A stretch of DNA of 64,000 nt from Rhodospirillales bacterium. GTDB taxonomy: Bacteria > Pseudomonadota > Alphaproteobacteria > Rhodospirillales > Rhodospirillaceae. Where the stretch lies: contig JANQJD010000014.1 of the NCBI GenBank assembly GCA_028281845.1, positions 183,367 to 247,366 of the forward strand, given 5' to 3'. Of this stretch, positions 50,235 to 59,493 are shown piece after piece. Positions within the stretch are counted from its first letter, which is position 1. Every line of letters begins with the position of its first letter. The translations under genes and the position numbers were made by a program. The notes below the pieces were generated by a model, which was not told the DNA's origin, searched no databases, and saw only the letters and a list, made by a program, of their open reading frames with translations.

Positions 50235-52289
50235 ATGGCACAGCGTGTCCTTATCACTCGCCCCGTTGAAGACGCTGCTGTTTTGACCCAGCTATTGCTG
50301 GCCCGTGGCTGCGATGTAGTACATGAACCTATGTTTTCCATCCGTTTCCGCAGCCAGACCATTGATATAGCAGATGTACAGGCTGTACTGATTAGCAGCG
50401 CTAACGGGGCACGTGCACTAGCCGCAGCGACAGCGACACGATCTGTACCAGTCTTTGCTGTGGGTAATGCCTCTGGTAAAACGTGTCAAGAACATGGTTT
50501 CAATGATGTCACCATTGCTGGCGGTACTGTCACGCATTTGTCTCGTCTCGTCAAAAATTGCTTGCGGCCTGAAAACGGCGCCTTACTGCATGTTACTGGG
50601 AGTGTCACTGCTGGAAACCTGAGCGGGCAGCTGCGTCAAGCAGGCTTTGTCGTGCGTAAGACTATTCTATATGAAACCCATCCAACCACCACTTTAGCAA
50701 CATCACAATTAATCGCCGATGGTGCTATTGATGCCGCTTTATTCTATTCTCCACAAACCGCTGCCATATTTTCTACTCTCGTGAGCCGTACCGGTGTTGG
50801 CCGGGGACTCGTTAGCAGCCGCGCTTATTGTCTCAGCGAAGCGGTCCGGTATAAGCTCTCTGAACTACCATGGCGGCTTATTCGTGTAGCAACTTTACCA
50901 GATCAAGAATCTCTACTAAATGTATTTGATACTGACCTGACTACTCTCTCAGACAACACGAGTTGTCTAACAAAAAAAGAAAAAAAAGAGGAGGACCTGA
51001 CCAGGCATCAGGCTCAGGACGAATCTATGAGCAGTGTCTGGAATGCACAGACTCCTCGACCCATAACCTCTTCAGAGGCTGATACTCCGAACGAGATTCC
51101 AGGTGAGACCGTCAGACAGCCGCTAGATACAACACAGAAACTCCCAGAGAAGAAGCAATCCTCTCGCGGTTTGGCAGCTGCTCTTCTTACAGGGGCCATC
51201 CTAATTGTTGCTACGAGTATATTCATTGGCTGGATTAGCCAGCCATGGGGGCGTCATTCTTTGCTAGATCGTTTTTCTGTCCCCACTCATACTAACGATT
51301 TTCTCGGGATGGAATTGCAAAATTCCCTGACCTCTCTCCGTCACGACCTTGATGAGGTGATTCGTCAATTAGATGAGCAGCGGAAAAGGCATAATGTTCT
51401 GGAACAGAATATTTTTTCACAAGAAAAAGTTTTTATAAACTCACGTGAAATTAATAATAATAATAGTGAAAATAGTGAAGATTTTACTATAAATGTACTA
51501 GGAAGTGTAAGAGCATTAGAGACTGCCATTAAAGAATGGAATAATACGGAGACCAGGCGTCTGGAATCTCTCACTCATCAGACAACTGCCTTGGAGGCGC
51601 GACTGAGCCGATTTGGGAATCAGATTGACACTCTAGCTCGTGAACAGGTCAGTGCTGTAACGCTTGCAGAGGTACATGACCGCCTGACCTCTCTTGAAGA
51701 AAAAATAGCAACTTTCAATATAAATCGTGATTATATTTCACCCAAATGGCTTCTTTCCATTATGCAATTGAAAGATGCAATAGATCGCGGTGTGCCTTTC
51801 AAAGAAGAATTGCATTCTGCTCGCGCTTTGGCAAAGGACGTCGCGGTCGTGGATCGGGCCGTCACTGATTTCATCGCATATGCTGCGACGGGGCTGCCAA
51901 CTAGTTCAGCTCTTACAACTCGCTTTGAGAAACTACATAGTACAATCGCCCGTGTCTCACTCTCCTCCTCTACAGAAGGGAACAGTTGGCTTGCACAAGT
52001 CTTGCAGCGTCTGCAAGAGGCTATCACCATTCGTCGGACGGACGGAAGCACCTCCAAAGAGAGCAATTTAGATGATACACTAATAATTATGTCAAAAGCT
52101 AGTACAGCTCTTCATGCGGGAGATTTATTAGAAACAATTCGCATGATGGAGTCTCTCAGAGGAAAGCCCGCTCAAGTGGCCGCAGGCTGGATGGCCTTCG
52201 CACGGGCAAGAGCTGCTGCTCATGAGGCCCTTTCGCGTCTCACCGCTCATGCGCTTGGGGGCCATGCAGCGAGCCATGTCGAGGAATGA
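50235..52289 (+). CDS. Uroporphyrinogen-III synthase fused to a mitofilin (Mic60)-like membrane protein
   Basis: Residues 1-235 form the HemD domain (RVLITRPVEDAAVLTQLL, LISSANGARALAAA, HVTGSVTAGNLSGQLRQAGF, ALFYSPQTAAIF). A charged linker leads to a membrane helix (about 312-334, GLAAALLTGAILIVATSIFI), a coiled coil and a mitofilin-like C-terminal domain (KDAIDRGVPFKEELHSARALA, AATGLPTSSALTTRFEKLHS). In alphaproteobacteria the Mic60-like gene usually sits next to hemD; here one frame encodes both. An in-frame 9-base duplication (51462-51479) encodes NSENSE in the coiled coil. Confidence 0.9.
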   Translation: MAQRVLITRPVEDAAVLTQLLLARGCDVVHEPMFSIRFRSQTIDIADVQAVLISSANGARALAAATATRSVPVFAVGNASGKTCQEHGFNDVTIAGGTVTHLSRLVKNCLRPENGALLHVTGSVTAGNLSGQLRQAGFVVRKTILYETHPTTTLATSQLIADGAIDAALFYSPQTAAIFSTLVSRTGVGRGLVSSRAYCLSEAVRYKLSELPWRLIRVATLPDQESLLNVFDTDLTTLSDNTSCLTKKEKKEEDLTRHQAQDESMSSVWNAQTPRPITSSEADTPNEIPGETVRQPLDTTQKLPEKKQSSRGLAAALLTGAILIVATSIFIGWISQPWGRHSLLDRFSVPTHTNDFLGMELQNSLTSLRHDLDEVIRQLDEQRKRHNVLEQNIFSQEKVFINSREINNNNSENSEDFTINVLGSVRALETAIKEWNNTETRRLESLTHQTTALEARLSRFGNQIDTLAREQVSAVTLAEVHDRLTSLEEKIATFNINRDYISPKWLLSIMQLKDAIDRGVPFKEELHSARALAKDVAVVDRAVTDFIAYAATGLPTSSALTTRFEKLHSTIARVSLSSSTEGNSWLAQVLQRLQEAITIRRTDGSTSKESNLDDTLIIMSKASTALHAGDLLETIRMMESLRGKPAQVAAGWMAFARARAAAHEALSRLTAHALGGHAASHVEE
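51462..51479 (+). repeat. 9-bp exact tandem duplication inside the hemD-mitofilin gene
   Basis: AATAGTGAA occurs twice head to tail, in frame, giving Asn-Ser-Glu twice (residues 410-415), directly after an (AAT)n run coding for asparagines. Confidence 0.9.
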
Positions 52290-52293
52290 AACC

Positions 52294-53670
52294 ATGGTCA
52301 GGATCATCATATATGCCATTGGGGTGATGATTCTGATCAAAACTTTTGTTTGGATAGCTGATCGTCCCGGTACAGTCATTTTAGAATGGCAGGGTTGGCG
52401 CCTTGATACAACTATTCCTATTTTTTTATTTTTATTATTCTTAATAATTGTTTTTATAATTTTTTTGCTGCGCTTGCTTGGCTTATTCCACGCCCTACCG
52501 CACCGTATGCACAGTAGATGGAATCAATATCGTCGTAGTAAGGGCTACGCTGCCTTAAATGCTGGATTTGCAGCTGTTGCAGAAGGTGATGTGACAAATG
52601 CAATTAAAATGGCTAACGACGCTGGCAATTTCCTAAAAAATTCTCATACGACTCTCTTACTACAGGCACAAGCAGCGGAATTAGCCGGAGATGAAATAGC
52701 AGTGCGTAGGTATTATGATTTGTTACGTGTGCACCCGACTACTGAATTAATTGGTCTCAAAGGATTAATTACAGCTGCCTATCGTGCCGGCCACCACAGC
52801 CAAGTCCTGGATTTAGCGAAGCGTGCCGTAACAGTCCGGCCCGTGAACTGGGCGGTGCAGAGCCTCTTTGAGGCGCTTGTGCGCGAACGTCTCTGGGCTG
52901 AAGCAGCTCAGACACTTGAAAAACATAGGGACAATGCCTTCAAACCACCAGAAAAGGCTAGGCGGTATCAGGTTGTGCTAGACACGCAGCAGGCTCTCGA
53001 GGCAAATGAACCTCGCGAGGCCCTGCGTCTAGCACGTCGAGCCTTGGGCAGAGATGCTGGTATGGTACCGGCCGCTCTTCTGGCGGCGCAACTGTATACA
53101 AGGTCAGGTAGGGCAAGAAAGGCTGCGCGTCTCATTGAATCAGCTTGGTGTCGCACATTGCATCCTGGGTTAATACAGACTTATTTTGACATATGGCCCC
53201 ATGACGATGCTCAGAGACGGATGCAACGTGCTGAAAGACTGGTTGCGATGACCAGCACGCCTGAGCATATAGAAAACCGCCTCCTGATAGCAGATGCAGC
53301 TCTGGAAGCCCAACTTTGGGATAAAGCGCGCAGCCAGCTTGTGTCATTACTCTCTGCAAAAATGCTCTCACAGCGGGTAGCTGTGCTGATGGCACGCTTG
53401 GAACAATGGGAGTATCACAATACTGCCGCAGCTGAAGAGTGGCTGCAACGAGCCAGCACGGCACCGGCAAATGCTACGGGATGGCACTGCAGAATTTGCG
53501 GCACTGCCACAGCACAATGGAATGCTTGTTGTGCCCACTGTGGGAATTTTGATTCCCTGGCATGGATCAATGAATCTGGACAAGAGAGAGAGTCATTACT
53601 CATGCAAGAAGAAATTCATTCATCTATAAAATCTGATAGAAAAAGTGCTCCACGATTTGGAACAGCGTGA
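52294..53670 (+). CDS. hemY: HemY-like membrane protein with TPR repeats
   Basis: 458-residue inner-membrane protein of the alphaproteobacterial HemY family (not the oxidase of the same name). Two membrane helices near the N-terminus (IIIYAIGVMILIKTFVWIA, IFLFLLFLIIVFIIFLLRLL), then a cytoplasmic or periplasmic TPR array with AEGDVTNAIKMANDAG and VLDLAKRAVTVRP. A four-cysteine zinc-ribbon-like tail (CRICGTATAQWNACCAHCGN) ends it. The ATG at 52294, four bases after hemD, has GAGGAA upstream. Thought to support heme synthesis, but the exact role is unknown. Confidence 0.9.
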   Translation: MVRIIIYAIGVMILIKTFVWIADRPGTVILEWQGWRLDTTIPIFLFLLFLIIVFIIFLLRLLGLFHALPHRMHSRWNQYRRSKGYAALNAGFAAVAEGDVTNAIKMANDAGNFLKNSHTTLLLQAQAAELAGDEIAVRRYYDLLRVHPTTELIGLKGLITAAYRAGHHSQVLDLAKRAVTVRPVNWAVQSLFEALVRERLWAEAAQTLEKHRDNAFKPPEKARRYQVVLDTQQALEANEPREALRLARRALGRDAGMVPAALLAAQLYTRSGRARKAARLIESAWCRTLHPGLIQTYFDIWPHDDAQRRMQRAERLVAMTSTPEHIENRLLIADAALEAQLWDKARSQLVSLLSAKMLSQRVAVLMARLEQWEYHNTAAAEEWLQRASTAPANATGWHCRICGTATAQWNACCAHCGNFDSLAWINESGQERESLLMQEEIHSSIKSDRKSAPRFGTA

Positions 53671-54453
53671 ATACGTCCTCGCCCTTCCCTCACTACAGAA
53701 GTACAGATTTTCGACAATTGATATTTGACCAGGGGGGGGAACGATGATGCCGGAAAGGCGCCGAAAGCATCGCTTGGAGTTCGGGGTCTCGCAATAGAGT
53801 GAATGACGGCCGACGCAGCAGGGGGAGCAAAAGACAACCACTAGAACTCCCACCGTGCGATCTCTTTGTCCTACTCTGTCGCAGGAAAAAATACTGCAGG
53901 GGTGAGCACAGGCTCTCAACAGATCATTCCTTTCCGGAATCATAGCGTGTTGATGCTAACCCCACAGCCCATAGGAGCATGGATATTTTTTTGTAAAAAA
54001 ATTTCCGCAATGTCTGACAGGCAGTGCCTGATCAGGCGGGCTCTGTCAGAGAGAGTGAAAATGATATGATTATCCACAAGGTATTAGAGGGTGAATGGGC
54101 TATAATATTAATTCTATATAAAATAATTTTTACTATTTTAGTACTTAAAATACATAAAAGTACTTTTACATATGCGCGCTATTTAAATTTTGTAGATTCT
54201 TTTTTTTTATGAGCTGATGGCCTGATCCTGTTAAAAACGGCTTCTCTTAAAGAGAAACCAAGCCTTCTGGGATAAGGTGATCTTAGCTGTTGCAGCAATG
54301 TTGACTCGCCTTGCCCCCCTTGAGAAGGGGAAACGCAAGAATGCCAATGCGGCGCAACACGTGACTTCTTCAACAAGAAAAAAACACTCAAGGCACATTA
54401 CCTGGGGAAAACAGGAATGAGATGTGAACTGATTTGAAACAGGACCTCCTACC
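53671..54453. other. 783-base convergent spacer between hemY and cimA
   Basis: No gene is supported; several short open frames have no family features. The region has a G-run (GGGGGGGG) near 53732, a long interrupted palindrome at 54013-54050, a perfect TTCTCTTAAAGAGAA inverted repeat at 54242-54256 and a CCCCTT-GAG-AAGGGG hairpin at 54316-54330. None is followed by a T run. It is strongly AT-rich at 54070-54210. Confidence 0.55.
54013..54050. repeat. 38-base interrupted palindrome
   Basis: TCTGACAG at 54013-54020 pairs with CTGTCAGA at 54043-54050, and inside it GCCTGATCAGGC at 54026-54037 region is self-complementary. Most positions pair; three central mismatches and two G-T pairs separate the two blocks. 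It lies between convergent genes. Confidence 0.7.
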
Positions 54454-56133
54454 TCATCCTGATCCTGGTCTTGTGGGACAGATGGTATCGTATCTCTCTG
54501 ATGTTCCCGACGGCCTTGTAGCTGTGTTGCACAAAAGCTTGTAGGTGAGAGAATCATTAAGAGCGTTGTATGAGGCTTCGATAACATTGGTAGAGACTCC
54601 TACTGTATTCCAACGGTTTCCATAGGAATCGCCACTTTCAATGATTACCCGTGTCACAGCCGCAGTAGCAGCTTCTGGTGTCAGAATGCGGACCTTATAG
54701 TCTACAAGCTTCAGGTCGTCTATATCAGGATAGAGGGGAGCCAACGCTTTCCGTAAGGCAGAGTCGAGAGCATGCACTGGACCGTTTCCCTCGGCCACCG
54801 TCATGACAACGATACCGCCGATGACAGCCTTAATAGTAGCTTCGGTAATAGTCTCAATATTACTATTTTTAGTAATTCTACATTCATCAATAACCCTAAA
54901 AAATTGTATGTGAAAAAAATCCCGCACCTCCTCTAACGCTCGCCGCGCCAGCAGCTCAAAACTAGCATCTGCTCCATCATAAGTATATCCTTGATATTCT
55001 CTTCTCTTGACTTCTTCTATCAATTGTCCAACTCTGACGTCGTTGGGATCAAAAGTCAGCCCAATCCTGCGGAAACGGGCCAGAATGCTGGCACGCCCAG
55101 CCTGGTTCGACACCAAAATTTGACGACGATTGCCTACTTGTTCCGGCATGATGTGTTCATAGCAGCGGGGATCCTTCTCCACAGCAGAGGCATGTAGCCC
55201 CCCTTTGTGCGCGAACGCAGCTTCGCCCACATAGGGAGCATTACGGCGCGGCGCTTGATTCAAGCGTTCATCAAGTGCTCGCGACACATGCACTAAACGG
55301 GCTAGATTAGTCACACTCACACTTGTTTGATAGCCCATTTTTAGGATGAGATTTGGGATGATTGATGTCAAATTGGCATTACCACACCGCTCGCCTAGAC
55401 CATTCAATGTACCTTGTACATGACAAACGCCAGCGCGAATCGCTGCCAGCGAATTTGCTACAGCATTATCTGTATCATTATGGCAATGAATCCCTAGATG
55501 ACTACCTGGTACATGCGCAACTGCCTGTGATACTATTGCCTCAATGTCAAATGGTAGACTGCCGCCGTTCGTATCACACAGCACCACCCAGCGAGCCCCA
55601 GCCCCATATGCTGTGCGAAGGCAAGCCACGGCGTACTCCGGATTGGCGCGGAATCCATCGAAGAAATGTTCAGCATCAAAGATAACCTCATCAACGAGAG
55701 CCCCGGCATGAGATATACTCTCGTGAATCATACGCAGGTTCTCGTTCAGGTCCACACCAAGTGCTACTTTTACTTGAAAATCCCACGTTTTACCAACAAG
55801 TGTGACAACACGCGCGCCACTACATAAAAGAAGAGCAAGCCCTGGATCTTCTCCGGCGCTGTGACCGCTCCGTCGTGTCATACCAAAGGCGACAAGCCGG
55901 GCTCTGCTGAATGCAAGAGAGGAGTCAGAGTGCTGAAAAAAGGCATCATCAGTAAGATTAGCGCCTGGCCAGCCGCCTTCTACGTAATCAACACCAAGGG
56001 AGTCTAATTCCCGGGCCAAGGCGACCTTGTCAGCAACCGTGAAATCAACCCCTTGCGTTTGGGCTCCGTCGCGGAGAGTGCAATCATATAAGAAAATATG
56101 ACAGTTGCTCAAATCCTGTGACAACAAACCCAC
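54454..56133 (-). CDS. cimA: (R)-citramalate synthase CimA-like
   Basis: Homologue of the LeuA/CimA family (559 aa) that condenses pyruvate with acetyl-CoA for isoleucine synthesis. Metal and catalytic motifs: YDCTLRDGAQTQGVDF, GGWPGANLTDDAFF, HCHNDTDNAVANSLAAI and LNGLGERCGNANLTSI, the CimA type. The C-terminal LeuA dimer-regulatory domain is visible (GPVHALDSALRKAL, DYKVRILTPEAATAAVTRV), then an unconserved 25-residue tail. GTG 56133 is the longest start; a TTG two codons later fits the ribosome site slightly better. Confidence 0.92.
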   Translation of the reverse strand: MGLLSQDLSNCHIFLYDCTLRDGAQTQGVDFTVADKVALARELDSLGVDYVEGGWPGANLTDDAFFQHSDSSLAFSRARLVAFGMTRRSGHSAGEDPGLALLLCSGARVVTLVGKTWDFQVKVALGVDLNENLRMIHESISHAGALVDEVIFDAEHFFDGFRANPEYAVACLRTAYGAGARWVVLCDTNGGSLPFDIEAIVSQAVAHVPGSHLGIHCHNDTDNAVANSLAAIRAGVCHVQGTLNGLGERCGNANLTSIIPNLILKMGYQTSVSVTNLARLVHVSRALDERLNQAPRRNAPYVGEAAFAHKGGLHASAVEKDPRCYEHIMPEQVGNRRQILVSNQAGRASILARFRRIGLTFDPNDVRVGQLIEEVKRREYQGYTYDGADASFELLARRALEEVRDFFHIQFFRVIDECRITKNSNIETITEATIKAVIGGIVVMTVAEGNGPVHALDSALRKALAPLYPDIDDLKLVDYKVRILTPEAATAAVTRVIIESGDSYGNRWNTVGVSTNVIEASYNALNDSLTYKLLCNTATRPSGTSERYDTICPTRPGSG

Positions 56134-56339
56134 CCCTTCTTACTCTGGTCATCACTAAAAGCTGTGACAAAGTCAGGGGGCGTATCTGGTCTGGGGTGGA
56201 CAGACACACACACAGGCTCTGCCACGCCACCGCACTTGCACGCTATAATATATCACTTCTTCCTTCCACATGATACAGTGAGTGATTCACGCTACACATT
56301 GCAGGATCCTCCACATCCATAAGCCGGAAGAAGAGATTT

Positions 56340-59174
56340 ATGCTTGAACCTATTATGAGGCAACGTGAGATCATCAACAGCAAGATTATCAACGGTCGCC
56401 TAGATTCTATCACACGGACACAACCGCAGCACAGGCAATGGCGCATGGTACTTGCTTTACTGAAGGAGAGTGTCTGCAATGGTTGGCTAGCTGTTCGCCG
56501 TCGATTCGAGGAAGACGGTGCTTCCGGCACAGATGTGGTAAGAGCAAATACTTACCTCATGGATCAACTGATCTGCATTATTCACAACTTTGCTGCCGCA
56601 CAGATACTCCAGTCTAATGTGCAGAATCCTGGTGATCAGTTAGGATTAGCTGCTGTTGGAGGCTATGGTCGTAGAGAACTCTCTCCATTTTCTGATCTTG
56701 ATCTTCTGTTTCTCCTTTCCTGCAAAAATGCGCCCTATTGCCAACAGATGGTAGAATCTCTTCTCTATATGTTGTGGGATCTCGGACTAAAAGTCGGACA
56801 CGCCACGCGTACGGTTGACGAATGCCTCTGGCAGGCTAAAGCTGATACCACTATTCGTACTGCGATGCTGGAGGCGCGTTGGCTATGGGGGGAACAGAGT
56901 CTCTATAATCAATTCAGACGTCGCTTTCGGGATGAAATCGTCACAGTATCCGGTGTTGAATTTGTCGAGAAAAAGTTGGCAGAACGCGATGCGCGCCATG
57001 AGCGGTTGGGGGACGCCCGTTACGTACTCGAGCCTAACGTGAAGGAAGGGAAGGGGGGCTTGAGAGATCTGCACACACTCTTCTGGATTGTACAATACCT
57101 CTATGGCGTTTCCGATATGGGGCAGCTAGTGCGGCGTGGCGTACTAATACCGAGTGTTGCAGCACGCTTTGCCAAGGCCCAGAATTTCCTGTGGACGGTC
57201 CGCTGTCATCTGCACTATCTAACAGGCCGAGCAGAGGATCGGCTAACATTTGACGTTCAGCAAAGCATTGGTCAGCGTATGGGTTATACCGATCATGCCG
57301 GCACTCGTGGCGTTGAACGCTTTATGAAACATTATTTTCTGATTGCTAAGGATGTTGGTAACCTGACACGTCTTCTCTGTGCGGTCTTAGAAGAAAGACA
57401 TAAAAGAAAACCAAAACTGTCCTTTCCAGCCCTGACATGCCAACGTCGGACCGTCGAAGGGTTTGCCCAAGAGGGGGAACGCCTAACAATTACTCCGGAA
57501 GTCGTACTTCACGAGCCGGTCCGCTTGCTCAAACTTTTCCACGTCTCCCATCAACACGATATGGATATCCATCCAAAGGCTCTGCGCCTGATTACAGAGA
57601 ACCCAACAGCCATCATGAAAATGCGTGAAGATCCATTTGCCAACAGTCTATTCCTGGATATCTTGACTGATCGCAAAAATCCTGTAGCAACATTACGGCT
57701 TATGAACGAATCAAGTTTCTTTGGTCGCTTCATCCCAGATTTTGGCAGAGTCGTCGCACAAATGCAATATGACATGTACCATGTCTACACAACAGACGAA
57801 CACACTATAAGAGCGATCGGTGTTCTGCATGACGTAGAGGAAGGGCGGCTGACCACAGAGCTACCATTGAGTACACAACTTGTCCAGCAGATTCATTCGC
57901 GGCGGGCTCTGTATGTGGCAGTGTTGCTACACGATATTGCTAAGGGCCGTGGTGGTGATCATTCTGAACTTGGTGCTCGTGTAGCGAGTAAACTATGCGC
58001 GCGTTTTGGTTTGACTCCTGAGGAGAGCGAGACTGTGAGTTGGTTAGTTCTCAACCATCTCCACATGAGTCGAACGGCCTTCAAACGTGATCTTGACGAT
58101 TTGAAGACTGTTGAAGACTTTGTTAAGGTCGTCCAGTCGCCCGAGCGGTTACGGTTGCTGCTCTTACTTACTTGCTGTGACATTCGTGCTGTAGGGCCAA
58201 TGGCCTGGAATGGGTGGAAGGGAGCACTTCTGCGGGACCTGTATTATCGTGCCGCAGAGGCCATGACGGGCGCATTGCCTGTCCCCTCACGTGATTGTCG
58301 CGTTGAAAAAGCAAAGAATACTTTACGCGTTGCTCTTTCCGACTGGCCATCCACCTTAGTCAAAACGCATTTAGCACGGGGATATCCTTCTTATTGGTTG
58401 AGTTTTTCTGCTGAAGCACATATACGTCATGCCTATCTGATTTGTGCAGCGGAAGCAAGCGGCCGTCTCTTGACCTTTCACTCCCGTCAGGATTCATCCA
58501 GAGCAGGGACAGAATTGCTGATCTATACCAGTGATCATCCAGGTCTCTTTTCACAGATGGCTGGTGCAATCGCTCTCTCTGGCGAGTCTATCGTCGATGC
58601 CAGGGTTGTGACATTGGCTAATGGGATGGCCCTCGATACCTTCTGGATCCAGGAGCCACAGGGTATAGATGAGGATGAGGATGAAAGGAATCTTCGCCTG
58701 AAAAGAATTTCAGCAACTGTCGAGAATGTTCTCCAAGGAAAATTGCATTTAGAAAAAGAATTTCGGAAGCATAATAAAAATATGTTCAATCGTACACATG
58801 TTTTTAAAGTGCCGCCACGATGCATCATAGATAATACCGCATCGCAAACGCATTCTGTCATAGAAATCAATGGTCGCGATCATCCAGGATTCCTGTTTAA
58901 CGTCACCTCAACATTGACAGAGCTGGGGCTGCAGATCTCTTCTGCACAAATTGCTACCTATGGTGAAAGAGTTGTTGATGTCTTCTATGTGAAAAATATT
59001 TTTGGCATGAAGATTACACACGAAGCCAAGGTGCGACAGGTGCGACGGCGTGTACTTGAGGTTTTAGGTGATCTTAATGCGCCTCAGGAATTTTTGTACT
59101 CTATGTTGCCATCATTACACTTTAAAAAAAGTAATATTCGCAATGCTGGTAGCAAATCAGAAATAGATGGATAA
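56340..59174 (+). CDS. glnD: Bifunctional [protein-PII] uridylyltransferase / uridylyl-removing enzyme
   Basis: Nitrogen sensor (944 aa) that modifies PII protein. Nucleotidyltransferase motif GGYGRRELSPFSDLDLLFL; HD hydrolase motif VLLHDIAKGRGGDHSELGA; two C-terminal ACT domains (IYTSDHPGLFSQMAGAIA and INGRDHPGFLFNVTS). All essential residues appear intact. An acidic in-frame GATGAG repeat (DEDED, near 58669) lies between the ACT domains. The ribosome site AGAAGAG precedes the ATG. It stands alone, 206 bases from the divergent cimA. Confidence 0.96.
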   Translation: MLEPIMRQREIINSKIINGRLDSITRTQPQHRQWRMVLALLKESVCNGWLAVRRRFEEDGASGTDVVRANTYLMDQLICIIHNFAAAQILQSNVQNPGDQLGLAAVGGYGRRELSPFSDLDLLFLLSCKNAPYCQQMVESLLYMLWDLGLKVGHATRTVDECLWQAKADTTIRTAMLEARWLWGEQSLYNQFRRRFRDEIVTVSGVEFVEKKLAERDARHERLGDARYVLEPNVKEGKGGLRDLHTLFWIVQYLYGVSDMGQLVRRGVLIPSVAARFAKAQNFLWTVRCHLHYLTGRAEDRLTFDVQQSIGQRMGYTDHAGTRGVERFMKHYFLIAKDVGNLTRLLCAVLEERHKRKPKLSFPALTCQRRTVEGFAQEGERLTITPEVVLHEPVRLLKLFHVSHQHDMDIHPKALRLITENPTAIMKMREDPFANSLFLDILTDRKNPVATLRLMNESSFFGRFIPDFGRVVAQMQYDMYHVYTTDEHTIRAIGVLHDVEEGRLTTELPLSTQLVQQIHSRRALYVAVLLHDIAKGRGGDHSELGARVASKLCARFGLTPEESETVSWLVLNHLHMSRTAFKRDLDDLKTVEDFVKVVQSPERLRLLLLLTCCDIRAVGPMAWNGWKGALLRDLYYRAAEAMTGALPVPSRDCRVEKAKNTLRVALSDWPSTLVKTHLARGYPSYWLSFSAEAHIRHAYLICAAEASGRLLTFHSRQDSSRAGTELLIYTSDHPGLFSQMAGAIALSGESIVDARVVTLANGMALDTFWIQEPQGIDEDEDERNLRLKRISATVENVLQGKLHLEKEFRKHNKNMFNRTHVFKVPPRCIIDNTASQTHSVIEINGRDHPGFLFNVTSTLTELGLQISSAQIATYGERVVDVFYVKNIFGMKITHEAKVRQVRRRVLEVLGDLNAPQEFLYSMLPSLHFKKSNIRNAGSKSEIDG

Positions 59175-59419
59175 ATATACCAAGAAAAGCCATTTATGAT
59201 CAGAGGTACATTTCTCCAATATTCCGTGGTGCGTACTGTGATGATAACGCGTTTTTCTGAATAAGCGTTTTCCCCCTCATTTTTTCTGCGTGCTTTCGCA
59301 CGCTTTCTTTTTCTTGCTCTTTTCAAATGATAAAACCACTGCAAGATTCATTTTTTTACGAGTATCATTCGTCGTGATGCACGTATCCCATTTCTTCAGG
59401 AGAGATGTCTGTAATCATT

Positions 59420-59435
59420 CACACGTGCACACGTG
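59420..59435. repeat. 8-bp exact tandem duplication
   Basis: CACACGTG occurs twice head to tail; each copy contains the self-complementary CACGTG. Confidence 0.88.
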
Positions 59436-59450
59436 CTGCGTGGTGTCATC

Positions 59451-59480
59451 TTCTAGGCCATCTGGTTCTAGGCCATCTGG
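59451..59480. repeat. 15-bp exact tandem duplication upstream of surA
   Basis: TTCTAGGCCATCTGG occurs twice head to tail, directly before the TGAGGA ribosome site of surA. Confidence 0.93.
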
Positions 59481-59493
59481 TGAGGAATTCAAT

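Larger units (their letters stand above)
59175..59493. other. Spacer between glnD and surA
   Basis: About 320 bases, no gene supported. It contains two exact tandem duplications (59420-59435 and 59451-59480), the second ending one base before the surA ribosome site. An open frame through this region is continuous with surA but has no SurA-like sequence. Confidence 0.5.

Noticed and set aside
53620..53943. 107-codon minus-strand frame at the hemY end
   Set aside because: Overlaps the hemY C-terminus and shows no conserved motif.
54316..54330. CCCCTT-GAG-AAGGGG hairpin as a terminator of hemY or cimA
   Set aside because: Followed by AAACGC on the plus strand and by no U-tract on the minus strand.
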